Source: an uncultured Flavobacteriaceae bacterium
Lineage (GTDB): Bacteria > Bacteroidota > Bacteroidia > Flavobacteriales > Flavobacteriaceae
Assembly: GCA_947498845.1 (NCBI GenBank)
Contig: CANMLX010000010.1
Coordinates: forward strand, 1-64,000
Direction: 5' to 3'
Length of the DNA: 64,000 bases
In this document: one piece after another, positions 7,638 through 15,408 of the stretch
Numbering within the stretch: the first letter of the stretch is position 1
Layout: each line of letters opens with the position of its first letter
Notes under the pieces: model-generated
What the model saw: the letters and a program-made list of their open reading frames with translations, nothing else
What the model was told of the DNA's origin: nothing
The model's database searches: none
Made by a program: the position numbers and the translations under genes

Positions 7638-7812
7638 TAAATTATACCAAATAAACTATAAAGTTATACTAAAAATGCACAGTTGCTTTTTTCTCTTTTG
7701 AAGCTGTGGGATGTTTGTATAGCATAGCTATGTAAGCGTTATTACAATAAAGAAAGAGGAAAAATAAACACGTATTTTGGCATAATTATATGGGTTATTT
7801 GGTATTATAAGC
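7638..7812. mobile_element. Second MITE-like element
   Basis: Imperfect inverted ends (TTATACCAAATAAACTATA near 7642 and GGGTTATTTGGTATTATAA ending near 7810) bound about 175 bp of non-coding DNA. The interior shares ATAGCATAGCTATG with the MITE at 7228-7389, suggesting the same group. Exact ends and target duplication cannot be fixed by eye. Confidence 0.5.
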
Positions 7813-8159
7813 TATAGCGCATAGATGTATAATCTTATTGGAAGATGATTCTTGTGCAATCATCCCAAATCGAGCATCTGCTTATAGAATACAAAGAGGC
7901 AAACCTATTCGTAGAGCACTCCAATAACCAAAACTTATTGCCCAAAAGTGACGACCACAATACTAAGGCTAGTTAAAATTTAAAACTGTTTGAGAAGTAA
8001 ACAGAATCAATTATTTCTATTACAATTCTATAAATGGCTATTCCTTTTAAAAGAGCTAAGTCTAGATTAAATTGATAGATAACAGAAAACTTTTCAAAAA
8101 AGAAAAATGTATAGTAGGATATTTTGATTTCATCTTGTTATAGATGTATAACATTAATC

Positions 8160-10760
8160 ATGAACATGAAAAAGATGCACACATTTTTATTTCTATTAAT
8201 CACATTTAGTTCATTTTCTCAAAACCGTCCATTTATTACTACATGGAATACGGGTTCAGAAACTAACATTATCATTCCTACAACGGGGTCGGGTTACAAT
8301 TATAACGTAGATTGGGGGGATAGTACAACAGATTTAAATGTTACTGGCACTATAGAACACAACTATGCTATTCCGGGAGTGTACGAAGTTCAAATTACGG
8401 GAGATTTTCCTAGAATATTTTTCAATTCCAACTTGTTAGATTTTTCGAGTAATAATCACACCAAAATCAATACTATAGAAGAGTGGGGAAGTATTAAATG
8501 GAGTTCTATGAAAAATGCATTTTCTGGTTGCTTTTTTTTAAGAGTAAATGCCTCCGATGCACCTGATCTTTCTGAAGTGACAGATATGACAGAAATGTTT
8601 TTAGATAACATATCACTAAATAGTGACCTTAGTAATTGGAATGTAAGTAATGTTGCTAATATGAAAGGGCTTTTTAAAGGCGCAACAACTTTTAATCAAG
8701 ATATTTCAATGTGGAATGTAGCCAATGTTTCAAATATGTCTGAAATGTTTATGCTTGCTGCGGACTTTAATCAAAATATTAATAATTGGGATGTAAGCAA
8801 TGTGGTAGATATGTCTAGTATGTTTACTCAAAGTAATTTCAATCAAAATATTAATAAATGGATTGTGAGTAATGTTGAAAATATGTCTAATATGTTTTCT
8901 CGAAGTAACTTCAATCAAAACATTAATAATTGGGATGTGAGTAATGTAGAAGATATGTCTAATATGTTTCTTTTAAACGAGAATTTTAATTCTGACATAT
9001 CTAATTGGGATGTTAGTAGCGTTACTACTATGAAAGGTATGTTTAATAAAGCTTCAACATTTAACATAGATATAAGTGATTGGAAAACAGGTAAGGTTAC
9101 CACTATGGGAGAGATGTTTTTTAATGCTTCTAAATTTGATCAAAATATAGGAAGCTGGAATATCAGTGCGGTTGCTAACATGTCACATATGTTAGATTTT
9201 ACGGCAATTTCAACATCCAACTATGATGCTATATTAAATGGGTGGTTATCGTCTTCTCCATCATTAATTAGCGGTGTTAATTTAGGAGCTTTAGGTTTAA
9301 TTTATTGCAATGGTCAAAGTTCCAGAAACGAATTGCAGACTACCTATAACTGGAATATTTTAAACGATAGTAATGATTGCGATTCAAGCTCATTTATTAC
9401 CGTATGGAAAACAAATAATTTTGGTTCAAGTAGCTCTAATCAAATTACCATTCCAACAATAGGAGATGGCTATAATTATACAGTCAATTGGGGTGATAAT
9501 AGTTCTGATTCTAATATAACAACTGACATTACTCACACATATACTACACCAGGTACTTATGTTGTGCAAATCACAGGTGATTTTCCAAGGATCAATTTTT
9601 ATAATTTTGATACATTTAAATTTGTACAAAAAGACAATTTCAAAATTTTAGAAATCAAACAATGGGGAAACCAGCCATGGACATCATTTGAAAATGCATT
9701 TTATAATTGTGAAAATTTAATAATTAGTGCAAAAGACATTCCTAATTTGGAAAACACAACAAATATGTCATATATGTTTTTTAACACTAACTTAAACACG
9801 GCTAACAACATAGGGCTTTGGGATGTTTCTGGTATTACTAATATGAACAGTTTGTTTGATGCCTCAACTTTTAATTCTGATATTAAAAGTTGGAATGTGG
9901 GTAATGTAGAAGGTATGAGTCGAACATTCTCAGATACCTCTTTTAATCAAGATATAAGTAATTGGAATGTGGATAATGTTACAAATATGTCAGGAATGTT
10001 TGTTAGAACCTCCTTTAATCAAGATATAAGTAATTGGAATGTGAGTAACGTAACTAGTTTGGCAGAAATGTTTTTTTCTAACACCGAATTTAATCAAGAT
10101 ATAAGTAGTTGGGATGTGAGTAATGTTAAAGATTTGGCCCAAATGTTTTTTGGGGCAACTAGCTTTAATCAAGATATTGGAGATTGGGACGTAAGTAATG
10201 TGGGAAGTTTACAATCTATGTTTAGTGGAGCTAGTTCGTTTGATCAAAGCTTAGAAAATTGGGATATTAGAAATGTAGGGATTTCTGTAGGGCTATTTCG
10301 TGACTCAGGGCTATCAACAGCAAACTATGATAGAACTTTAAGAGGCTGGGCTAAATTAATTGATCTTGGTATAAGGAGTGATTATGTTATTAGTGCCAGA
10401 GGTATAACTTATTGCGATACCGAATCAAGAAATAAATTAATAAATCATGGTTGGTTAATAGAGGAAGACACCATGGCTACAGATTGTACAATGCTAAGTG
10501 TATTAGATCATGAGATGCAAAAAAATAAGTTTATTGTATATCCTATTCCTGCACATGACAAATTATTTATAGAGTCAAATATTTCATCACTCAATGTTAA
10601 ATACCAAATAATTACATTATCTGGAAAAATTGTACAGTTTGGAAAATTGGAAAATAGCGAAACCCCAATAGTAATAAATTCTCTTTCGAATGGAGTATAT
10701 TTTTTACAAATAAAAAATAATACTAAGCCTTTAAAAACGAAAATGTTTATTAAAGAATAA
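8160..10760 (+). CDS. T9SS-exported surface protein with duplicated BspA/DUF285 repeat arrays
   Basis: From ATG 8160 the 866-residue protein starts with a signal peptide (Lys-rich, then a Leu/Phe core, then Ser-Phe-Ser-Gln). An upstream in-frame TTG (8124) is ignored. Two homologous halves follow. Each has a PKD-like beta domain (Tyr-Asn-Tyr-x-Val-x-Trp-Gly-Asp ... Gly-Asp-Phe-Pro-Arg-Ile), then 24-25-residue repeats of the form FNQDISNWNVSNVTNMSGMF, then a closing segment with Asn-Tyr-Asp and Tyr-Cys. The last 75 residues are a T9SS type A sorting domain (Val-Tyr-Pro-Ile-Pro ... Gly-Val-Tyr-Phe-Leu-Gln-Ile). Such proteins are surface-attached or secreted. Adhesion is a reasonable guess; the ligand is unknown. 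It stands alone with repeats on both sides. Confidence 0.9.
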   Translation: MNMKKMHTFLFLLITFSSFSQNRPFITTWNTGSETNIIIPTTGSGYNYNVDWGDSTTDLNVTGTIEHNYAIPGVYEVQITGDFPRIFFNSNLLDFSSNNHTKINTIEEWGSIKWSSMKNAFSGCFFLRVNASDAPDLSEVTDMTEMFLDNISLNSDLSNWNVSNVANMKGLFKGATTFNQDISMWNVANVSNMSEMFMLAADFNQNINNWDVSNVVDMSSMFTQSNFNQNINKWIVSNVENMSNMFSRSNFNQNINNWDVSNVEDMSNMFLLNENFNSDISNWDVSSVTTMKGMFNKASTFNIDISDWKTGKVTTMGEMFFNASKFDQNIGSWNISAVANMSHMLDFTAISTSNYDAILNGWLSSSPSLISGVNLGALGLIYCNGQSSRNELQTTYNWNILNDSNDCDSSSFITVWKTNNFGSSSSNQITIPTIGDGYNYTVNWGDNSSDSNITTDITHTYTTPGTYVVQITGDFPRINFYNFDTFKFVQKDNFKILEIKQWGNQPWTSFENAFYNCENLIISAKDIPNLENTTNMSYMFFNTNLNTANNIGLWDVSGITNMNSLFDASTFNSDIKSWNVGNVEGMSRTFSDTSFNQDISNWNVDNVTNMSGMFVRTSFNQDISNWNVSNVTSLAEMFFSNTEFNQDISSWDVSNVKDLAQMFFGATSFNQDIGDWDVSNVGSLQSMFSGASSFDQSLENWDIRNVGISVGLFRDSGLSTANYDRTLRGWAKLIDLGIRSDYVISARGITYCDTESRNKLINHGWLIEEDTMATDCTMLSVLDHEMQKNKFIVYPIPAHDKLFIESNISSLNVKYQIITLSGKIVQFGKLENSETPIVINSLSNGVYFLQIKNNTKPLKTKMFIKE

Positions 10761-10959
10761 TTTAACACGAATTTAGGGTGAAAACTTTGTATTCGGATTT
10801 TGAATGATATTCTCTTGAGGGCACAGGCAATGGTCTTCTTCTTCCTTATATAAAAACTCTTCTGGTACAACAGTTACAAGGTATAAAATTTGGGCGTTTG
10901 TACTAAACCGAAAGGTCTGTGCATATTAACAAAGTCTTTTTTAGAAATAAACAACAATC

Positions 10960-11008
10960 CACAAGATTAGAAATTAATTTAGTGTAAACCATGTCTCTTT
11001 ACAAACAT
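10960..11008 (+). repeat. Duplicate of the GNAT gene leader
   Basis: This 49-bp block (AGAAATTAATTTAGTGTAAA, then ATGTCTCTTTAC) matches 11712-11760 with only a handful of substitutions. There it spans the leader and the first codons of the acetyltransferase gene. Here no gene follows the ATG. It looks like a shared promoter/leader cassette or the remnant of a second gene copy. Confidence 0.6.
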
Positions 11009-11277
11009 TCCTCAAACCAGAATCCGATTAATTCCTTAAGCAAACATCAAAAAATGGTGTAAATTAGAGCTGATTTTGGGAGATTTTTTAAAAATTATAA
11101 ATAACTGATAATCAACAACAAAATTTAATGTTAGTCGAGATTAAAAATTATATATCTTATACCAATTCTTAAATGAATATACTGTAAAGAAAAATGATGG
11201 ATATCGTAAAATAGAATCCTTAAGAGAAATATTTGAAAATGAGCTAACTATTTTTGACTAAAAACTACCGCAAACAA

Positions 11278-11501
11278 CAGTAACCGTTGCGCAAGGCTCT
11301 AAAATATTATACAGTAATCCAAAATTTTTGAGTTTAAGCTCTAATTTTCTCAGCAGATATAATAATACCTACAGCAATACAACTATCATTAAACCGCTTA
11401 TTTTATGCCTATAAAGGCATTGAAGATCCCTGTGGACTTCTATCCGCGATTTATTTGCTAACTTTAGTGCTTAAACACGTAACGAAATCATACACACGCC
11501 C
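11278..11501. repeat. Dispersed repeat A (copy 2)
   Basis: Near-identical to 655-880 over its whole length, with scattered single-base differences. Copy 1 is followed by the MITE-like element at 881; this copy runs into unrelated sequence after CATACACACGCCC. The shared boundaries mark the repeat as a discrete element of about 225 bp. Confidence 0.85.
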
Positions 11502-11742
11502 CATTGTATATTAAAGCTCAACAAAAACATGTATTACAAAACAGATAATCAAAAATTATGACAAAAAAAATTATTGTAAGTAAGTACAAAGTAATAGCTC
11601 TTTATTTTACCATAGGAATCTCTCAATTTCAAAAGGAAATACTCCAATAATTAGCTTTGTAGGAACTAAATAATTAATTTTCACAAAAAAGGAGAAACAA
11701 TGCACACAATTCACAAGGTTAGAAATTAACTTAGTGTAAACT

Positions 11743-12370
11743 ATGCCCCTTTACGAGCATAAGAATATGATAATTAGAAAAGCAAAAATAGAAGACTCTG
11801 TAGAAGTTGCAAAAACCTTGTTTCTGGCAATGGAAGATATTCTCTATGAGTTTATTGGGATGAGAGATCCTGAGGAAGCTAAAAAGTTCCTGCTCTATTT
11901 TGTTGAAAAAAAAAAGCAACCAATATTCTTATGAAAATTGTTTTGTAGCTGAAAGTGAAATAGGGATTGAAGGTTCTATAAACATTTATAATGGGGCAGA
12001 GTTGAATAGATTAAGAAAGCCAGTAATACAGTATGTGAAAAAACATTATAATGCAACCTTTAACCCAGAGAAGGAAACACAGGAAGGAGAGTTTTATATT
12101 GATTCTTTGGGTGTTAATCCCAAAAATCAAGGAAAAGGGATTGGCTCCAAGTTAATACAATTTGTAATTAACAATCTTGATTTTAACCAACAATCGTTAG
12201 GTCTATTAGTCGATCAAGAGAACCCCAATGCGGAAAAATTATATTTAAATTTTGGTTTTAAATATGTAGGAAAAAAAGAATTGGCAGGTAAAAAATTAAA
12301 ACACCTCCAAAGAGAACCAGCAAAAAAAATTAGTAATATAGTTAATAGTAAGTCTGCCAAATCTTTTTGA
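11743..12370 (+). pseudogene. GNAT-family N-acetyltransferase, frameshifted in an A10 run
   Basis: The frame from ATG 11743 (or ATG 11767, the more family-like Met-Ile-Ile-Arg-Lys-Ala) gives the N-terminal GNAT helix and stops at 11934. A second frame, open from before 11900 to 12370, carries the rest, including the acetyl-CoA-binding motif A (Leu-Gly-Val-Asn-Pro-Lys-Asn-Gln-Gly-Lys-Gly-Ile-Gly) and the Leu-Tyr-x-Asn-Phe-Gly-Phe motif. The two join cleanly if the A10 tract at 11906-11915 loses one base. So this is a recent inactivation, a phase-variable tract or a sequencing error. The last 15-20 residues read into a dispersed repeat and are probably not original. Substrate unknown. Confidence 0.8.
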
Positions 12371-12410
12371 TTTGGCTTGATAATATAAAAGATAAAACAA
12401 AATAAAAGTT
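12341..12410. repeat. Dispersed repeat with GCCAAATC/GATTTGGC hairpin (copy 3)
   Basis: The hairpin GCCAAATC-TTTTT-GATTTGGC at 12356-12376 and the following AAAAGATAAAACAAAATAAAAG match the element at 3870. It overlaps the 3' end of the acetyltransferase frame, which ends in its T-run, and could double as a terminator. Confidence 0.6.
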
Positions 12411-12461
12411 TAGGCTATTGTAACATCTATGCAGGCAGGGATGTGCTGAAAATAAAATTAA

Positions 12462-12953
12462 ATGGAAACAGAAAAGATATTTAAAACTAAAACTGGATTT
12501 TGTCATATTTTACCTCACAAAATTATTCTAACAAGAGATGGAATAATTGGTAATGTAACAAAAGTAACTGTCGGAAATAACATTAGCCGAATATTATTAA
12601 TTTATGGAGGGCTTTCTACTTTTCTTTTTTATACTGCATTTAATAATTATCAAAATGGACAGATTGTTATGACTATAGTTTCTGGGATAATTGGACTCTA
12701 TATGGTTTATGGAATAATCACAAGTTTGAATAATACAGCGACACCAATTATCGAAAGAAGTAAAATTAAAGAGATAAAACTAAAAAAGGCAATATTTGGA
12801 CTAACACGTTCTCGATTTGAAGTTCTTTTTGAAGATAATAATAAAAAAATAAAAAAGCGCCTAATAATGTTACCTGGCTCCATGATGGACGGACAAAATG
12901 AAACCAAAAAAGCAATAAAAATAATGACAGAAGAGAAATTACTGGGTGAATAA
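12462..12953 (+). CDS. Small membrane protein, PH-like tail
   Basis: A 163-residue protein with an N-terminal polar segment, two hydrophobic helices at about residues 42-60 and 68-88, and a C-terminal basic beta-rich region (Ile-Lys-Glu-Ile-Lys-Leu ... Arg-Leu-Ile-Met-Leu-Pro-Gly). The layout resembles small bacterial PH-domain membrane proteins, but I see no diagnostic motif. It lies 24 bp upstream of the Crp-like gene on the same strand and may be co-transcribed. Confidence 0.55.
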   Translation: METEKIFKTKTGFCHILPHKIILTRDGIIGNVTKVTVGNNISRILLIYGGLSTFLFYTAFNNYQNGQIVMTIVSGIIGLYMVYGIITSLNNTATPIIERSKIKEIKLKKAIFGLTRSRFEVLFEDNNKKIKKRLIMLPGSMMDGQNETKKAIKIMTEEKLLGE

Positions 12954-12977
12954 AAATAGTGAAATACCATAGTTAAA

Positions 12978-13544
12978 GTGAATAACCTAAAAATATATTT
13001 AGAAACATTAATCCCTTTTACAGAAAGAGAAATGGAAGTTTTCATTTCATTGTTTTCTAAAATTCAGCTTAAAAAAAAGGATTACTTTGCCAAAGAAGGA
13101 GAATATTCATCACAATTAGCTTTTATTTCAAACGGAATTATGCGCGCATTTTTTCGTAACAAATCAGGAAAAGAATACAATAAAACGTTTTTTACAGCTT
13201 CAAGTTTTGTAGCAGCCTATTCATCAATAACAACAAAACAAAAAAATTTAATTAATATTCAATGCCTTACAGACTGCACGCTTTTAGTTGCAGATTTTAG
13301 GCAACTTACCGCACTTTATAGTAACTATCCTAAATTTGAAAGCCTTGCTAGAACTATAGCAGAATATAAGTTTGCAATAAAAGAAAAAAGAGAAATAGAA
13401 CTTGTAACACTTGATGCAACAGAACGTTATTCTATTTTCAAAAAAGAACACCCAGACTTAGAAAATCTAATTAATCAATACCATATTGCTTCCTATTTAG
13501 GTGTCACACCAACTCAATTAAGCCGAATAAGAGCCAAAAAGTAA
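12978..13544 (+). CDS. Crp/Fnr-family transcriptional regulator (second copy)
   Basis: 188 residues from a GTG start; the first internal ATG would remove conserved N-terminal helix. The N-terminal nucleotide-binding-like barrel (Gly-Glu-Tyr-Ser-Ser-Gln-Leu-Ala-Phe-Ile, Asn-Gly-Ile-Met-Arg-Ala-Phe-Phe) is followed by a winged helix (Ile-Ala-Ser-Tyr-Leu-Gly-Val-Thr-Pro-Thr-Gln-Leu-Ser-Arg-Ile). There is no FNR cysteine set. It heads a likely operon with the SDR and the DJ-1-like gene just downstream, a layout parallel to the Crp-tautomerase pair at 5.5 kb. The effector is unknown. Confidence 0.85.
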   Translation: MNNLKIYLETLIPFTEREMEVFISLFSKIQLKKKDYFAKEGEYSSQLAFISNGIMRAFFRNKSGKEYNKTFFTASSFVAAYSSITTKQKNLINIQCLTDCTLLVADFRQLTALYSNYPKFESLARTIAEYKFAIKEKREIELVTLDATERYSIFKKEHPDLENLINQYHIASYLGVTPTQLSRIRAKK

Positions 13545-13609
13545 AATCTTTACATATGTAAATGTTTCTAGATTTTATTCTTGCGAATTTTGTTTTAAAG
13601 ATCGCGAGA

Positions 13610-14344
13610 ATGAAATTAAAAAATAACAAAATTCTTATAACAGGTGCTACTTCAGGTATTGGTAGAGAACTGGCAAATCGGTTTTGCCAATTAAACAACC
13701 AAATAATAGCCATTGGTAGAGATGAAACTAAGTTAGAAGAACTTGCAAAGTTTGATAACCGAATTACTTCTTTTAAATGCGATATTTCTTCAAAATCCGA
13801 CTTAGATCAGCTTATAACCTATTTAAAAAAAGAACATAAAGACCTAAATGTCTTAATAAACAATGCTGGCATACAGTATAACGAAACCTTATTAGACAAA
13901 ACGTATAACCTACAAAAAATTGAGAATGAAATACGTACAAATCTAACGTCACCTATAAAACTTATCACTTCATTAATTCCTGTATTGCAAAAAAACTCTA
14001 ATTCGGCCATTGTTAATGTTTCTTCGGGTTTAGCTATTGTACCTAAAGCCAAATCTGCCGTTTATTGTGGAACAAAAGCAGCCATTCATATGTTTTCAAA
14101 ATCATTAAGATACCAATTAAATAATGTAAAAGTATTTGAAATAATACCACCTATGGTAGATACAAAAATGACAGAGGGGAGAGGCAAAGGAAAAATTTCA
14201 CCAAAAAGATTGGTAGATGAATTTTTAAAGGCCTATAAAAATGACACATATGAAATAAATATTCATAAAGTAAAATTATTGAGAATTATTAACAGAATTA
14301 GCCCCAAAATAGCCGATAGAATAATGAAAGGCGTAGCAATTTAA
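13610..14344 (+). CDS. Short-chain dehydrogenase/reductase (SDR family)
   Basis: From ATG 13610 the protein has 244 residues. It begins with the Rossmann nucleotide-binding motif Thr-Gly-Ala-Thr-Ser-Gly-Ile-Gly near residue 11, and has Asn-Asn-Ala-Gly near residue 85 and the catalytic Ser plus Tyr-Cys-Gly-Thr-Lys (Tyr-x-x-x-Lys) near 150. The upstream in-frame ATG at 13562 adds 16 residues before the Rossmann strand and is unlikely. Length and motifs fit classical NAD(P)-dependent SDRs related to DltE-type proteins; the substrate is not predictable. It follows the Crp-like regulator by 65 bp and is 12 bp from the DJ-1-like gene, so an operon is likely. Confidence 0.85.
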   Translation: MKLKNNKILITGATSGIGRELANRFCQLNNQIIAIGRDETKLEELAKFDNRITSFKCDISSKSDLDQLITYLKKEHKDLNVLINNAGIQYNETLLDKTYNLQKIENEIRTNLTSPIKLITSLIPVLQKNSNSAIVNVSSGLAIVPKAKSAVYCGTKAAIHMFSKSLRYQLNNVKVFEIIPPMVDTKMTEGRGKGKISPKRLVDEFLKAYKNDTYEINIHKVKLLRIINRISPKIADRIMKGVAI

Positions 14345-14356
14345 AACATAATAAAA

Positions 14357-15148
14357 ATGAAAATTAGAACTTTAGTAATCGTATTAGTACTACTAATAAA
14401 TCTTATTTCTGCGCAAAATAACACCATACTATTTGTAATGAGTGCAGCAGATACATTGCAATTAAACAAAGGAAAGAAACTTAGGCAAACAGGCGTTTTT
14501 TTGAATGAGTTTTATCTTTCTTATAAATCTGTAACTAAAGCAGGTTATACTGTAGATTTTGCTACACCAAATGGAGTTGTAGCAACAATAGATAAAGAAA
14601 GCATAAACGATAAGTATTGGAAAAATAACTTACAGGTAAAAAATGAAGCCCTAATATTCATTAAAACAAATCGTTTGTTTAATAACCCGAAAACACTTGA
14701 AAAAGCTATTGAAAACAAATCTAACTATATAGGTTTGATAATTCCAGGAGGTCAAGGCTTAATGGTGGATTTACAAGAGAACATTAATATACCTATTCTA
14801 TTGAGGTACTTTGCAAAGCAAAATAAACCAACAGGACTTATTTGTCATGCTCCAAGCCTCATACTAACAATACCAAAAGAAGAAAACCCTTATATTGGGT
14901 TTAAAGTTAATTCGGTATCACCTTTTGAAGAATTTGTTATTGAGCGTTTCATTATGAAAGGGAAACCTGAAAATAGAAAAATAGCTAAAAGATTAAAAAA
15001 ATTAGGGTTAAAATATAGAAGGAAACTACCAAAAGCAAACTATGCTGTTAAAGACCGAAATTTGGTAACCAGTCAAAACCCATTTTCTGGAACTGCATTT
15101 AACAAACTTTATATAGAAGCATTAGCCGAATATTTAAAAAGAAAATAA
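14357..15148 (+). CDS. Exported DJ-1/PfpI-family protein
   Basis: 263 residues with an N-terminal signal peptide (about residues 1-19, ending Ile-Ser-Ala-Gln). Then come the DJ-1/PfpI core, Ile-Ile-Pro-Gly-Gly-Gln-Gly near 130 and the nucleophile elbow Ile-Cys-His-Ala-Pro-Ser near 167, where Cys is the expected reactive residue. A Hsp31/YhbO-like activity (glyoxalase, deglycase or chaperone) is possible, but the export signal is unusual for those. It is 12 bp after the SDR gene and is probably regulated by the upstream Crp-like protein; a detoxification role for the set is inference. Confidence 0.75.
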   Translation: MKIRTLVIVLVLLINLISAQNNTILFVMSAADTLQLNKGKKLRQTGVFLNEFYLSYKSVTKAGYTVDFATPNGVVATIDKESINDKYWKNNLQVKNEALIFIKTNRLFNNPKTLEKAIENKSNYIGLIIPGGQGLMVDLQENINIPILLRYFAKQNKPTGLICHAPSLILTIPKEENPYIGFKVNSVSPFEEFVIERFIMKGKPENRKIAKRLKKLGLKYRRKLPKANYAVKDRNLVTSQNPFSGTAFNKLYIEALAEYLKRK

Positions 15149-15408
15149 AAAAGTACTAGTTGTTTAACTGCTAAAAATCACAAAGCTTAACTGAAGTTTC
15201 AACATAGCAGAAGTTTGATTCTTAATAGATAAGTACTGTGTGTAATAACTTATATGTAGCCTAACTTTTAAAATTTTATCCAAAATTGCTTAAAACATGT
15301 GATCATTATTTATAGTTGACTAAAACTAAGTGATATCCACTTAAGCTTTTGTCATACGAATTCGTTATTTTTAAAGTCAAATACGTTTTAACCCAAATAA
15401 TATCTGCT

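Larger units (their letters stand above)
6424..8159. other. 1.7-kb gene-poor region of repeats, two MITEs and a dead gene
   Basis: No intact gene. In order it holds an inverted copy of the GTCGAAATG-type repeat (6587-6617), a perfect 20-bp palindrome CCTTCCCTTTAAAGGGAAGG (6691-6710), a CTCCTCC...GGAGGAG hairpin (6885-6905), a DUF559 pseudogene (6950-7466) split by a MITE (7228-7389), a partial copy of dispersed repeat A (about 7480-7565), and a second MITE-like element (about 7638-7812). A short open stretch (about 7839-7937, + strand) ends Arg-Arg-Ala-Leu-Gln-stop and is not recognisable. Confidence 0.7.
10761..11742. other. 1-kb gap with repeats, no intact gene
   Basis: Contains text related to the 4.8-kb spacer (about 10880-10935), a 49-bp block at 10960-11008 that repeats the leader of the GNAT gene, a short open frame (about 11145-11262, + strand, ending Glu-Leu-Thr-Ile-Phe-Asp-stop) that I cannot identify, and dispersed repeat A copy 2 (11278-11501). 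The rest is unremarkable AT-rich sequence. Confidence 0.6.

Noticed and set aside
7839..7937. Open + strand frame ending Arg-Arg-Ala-Leu-Gln as a gene remnant
   Set aside because: Too short and not recognisable; mentioned only in the region description.
8730..10172. Several antisense open frames under the BspA-like gene, rich in His and Ile
   Set aside because: They are mirror images of the repeat codons on the coding strand and have no independent start context.
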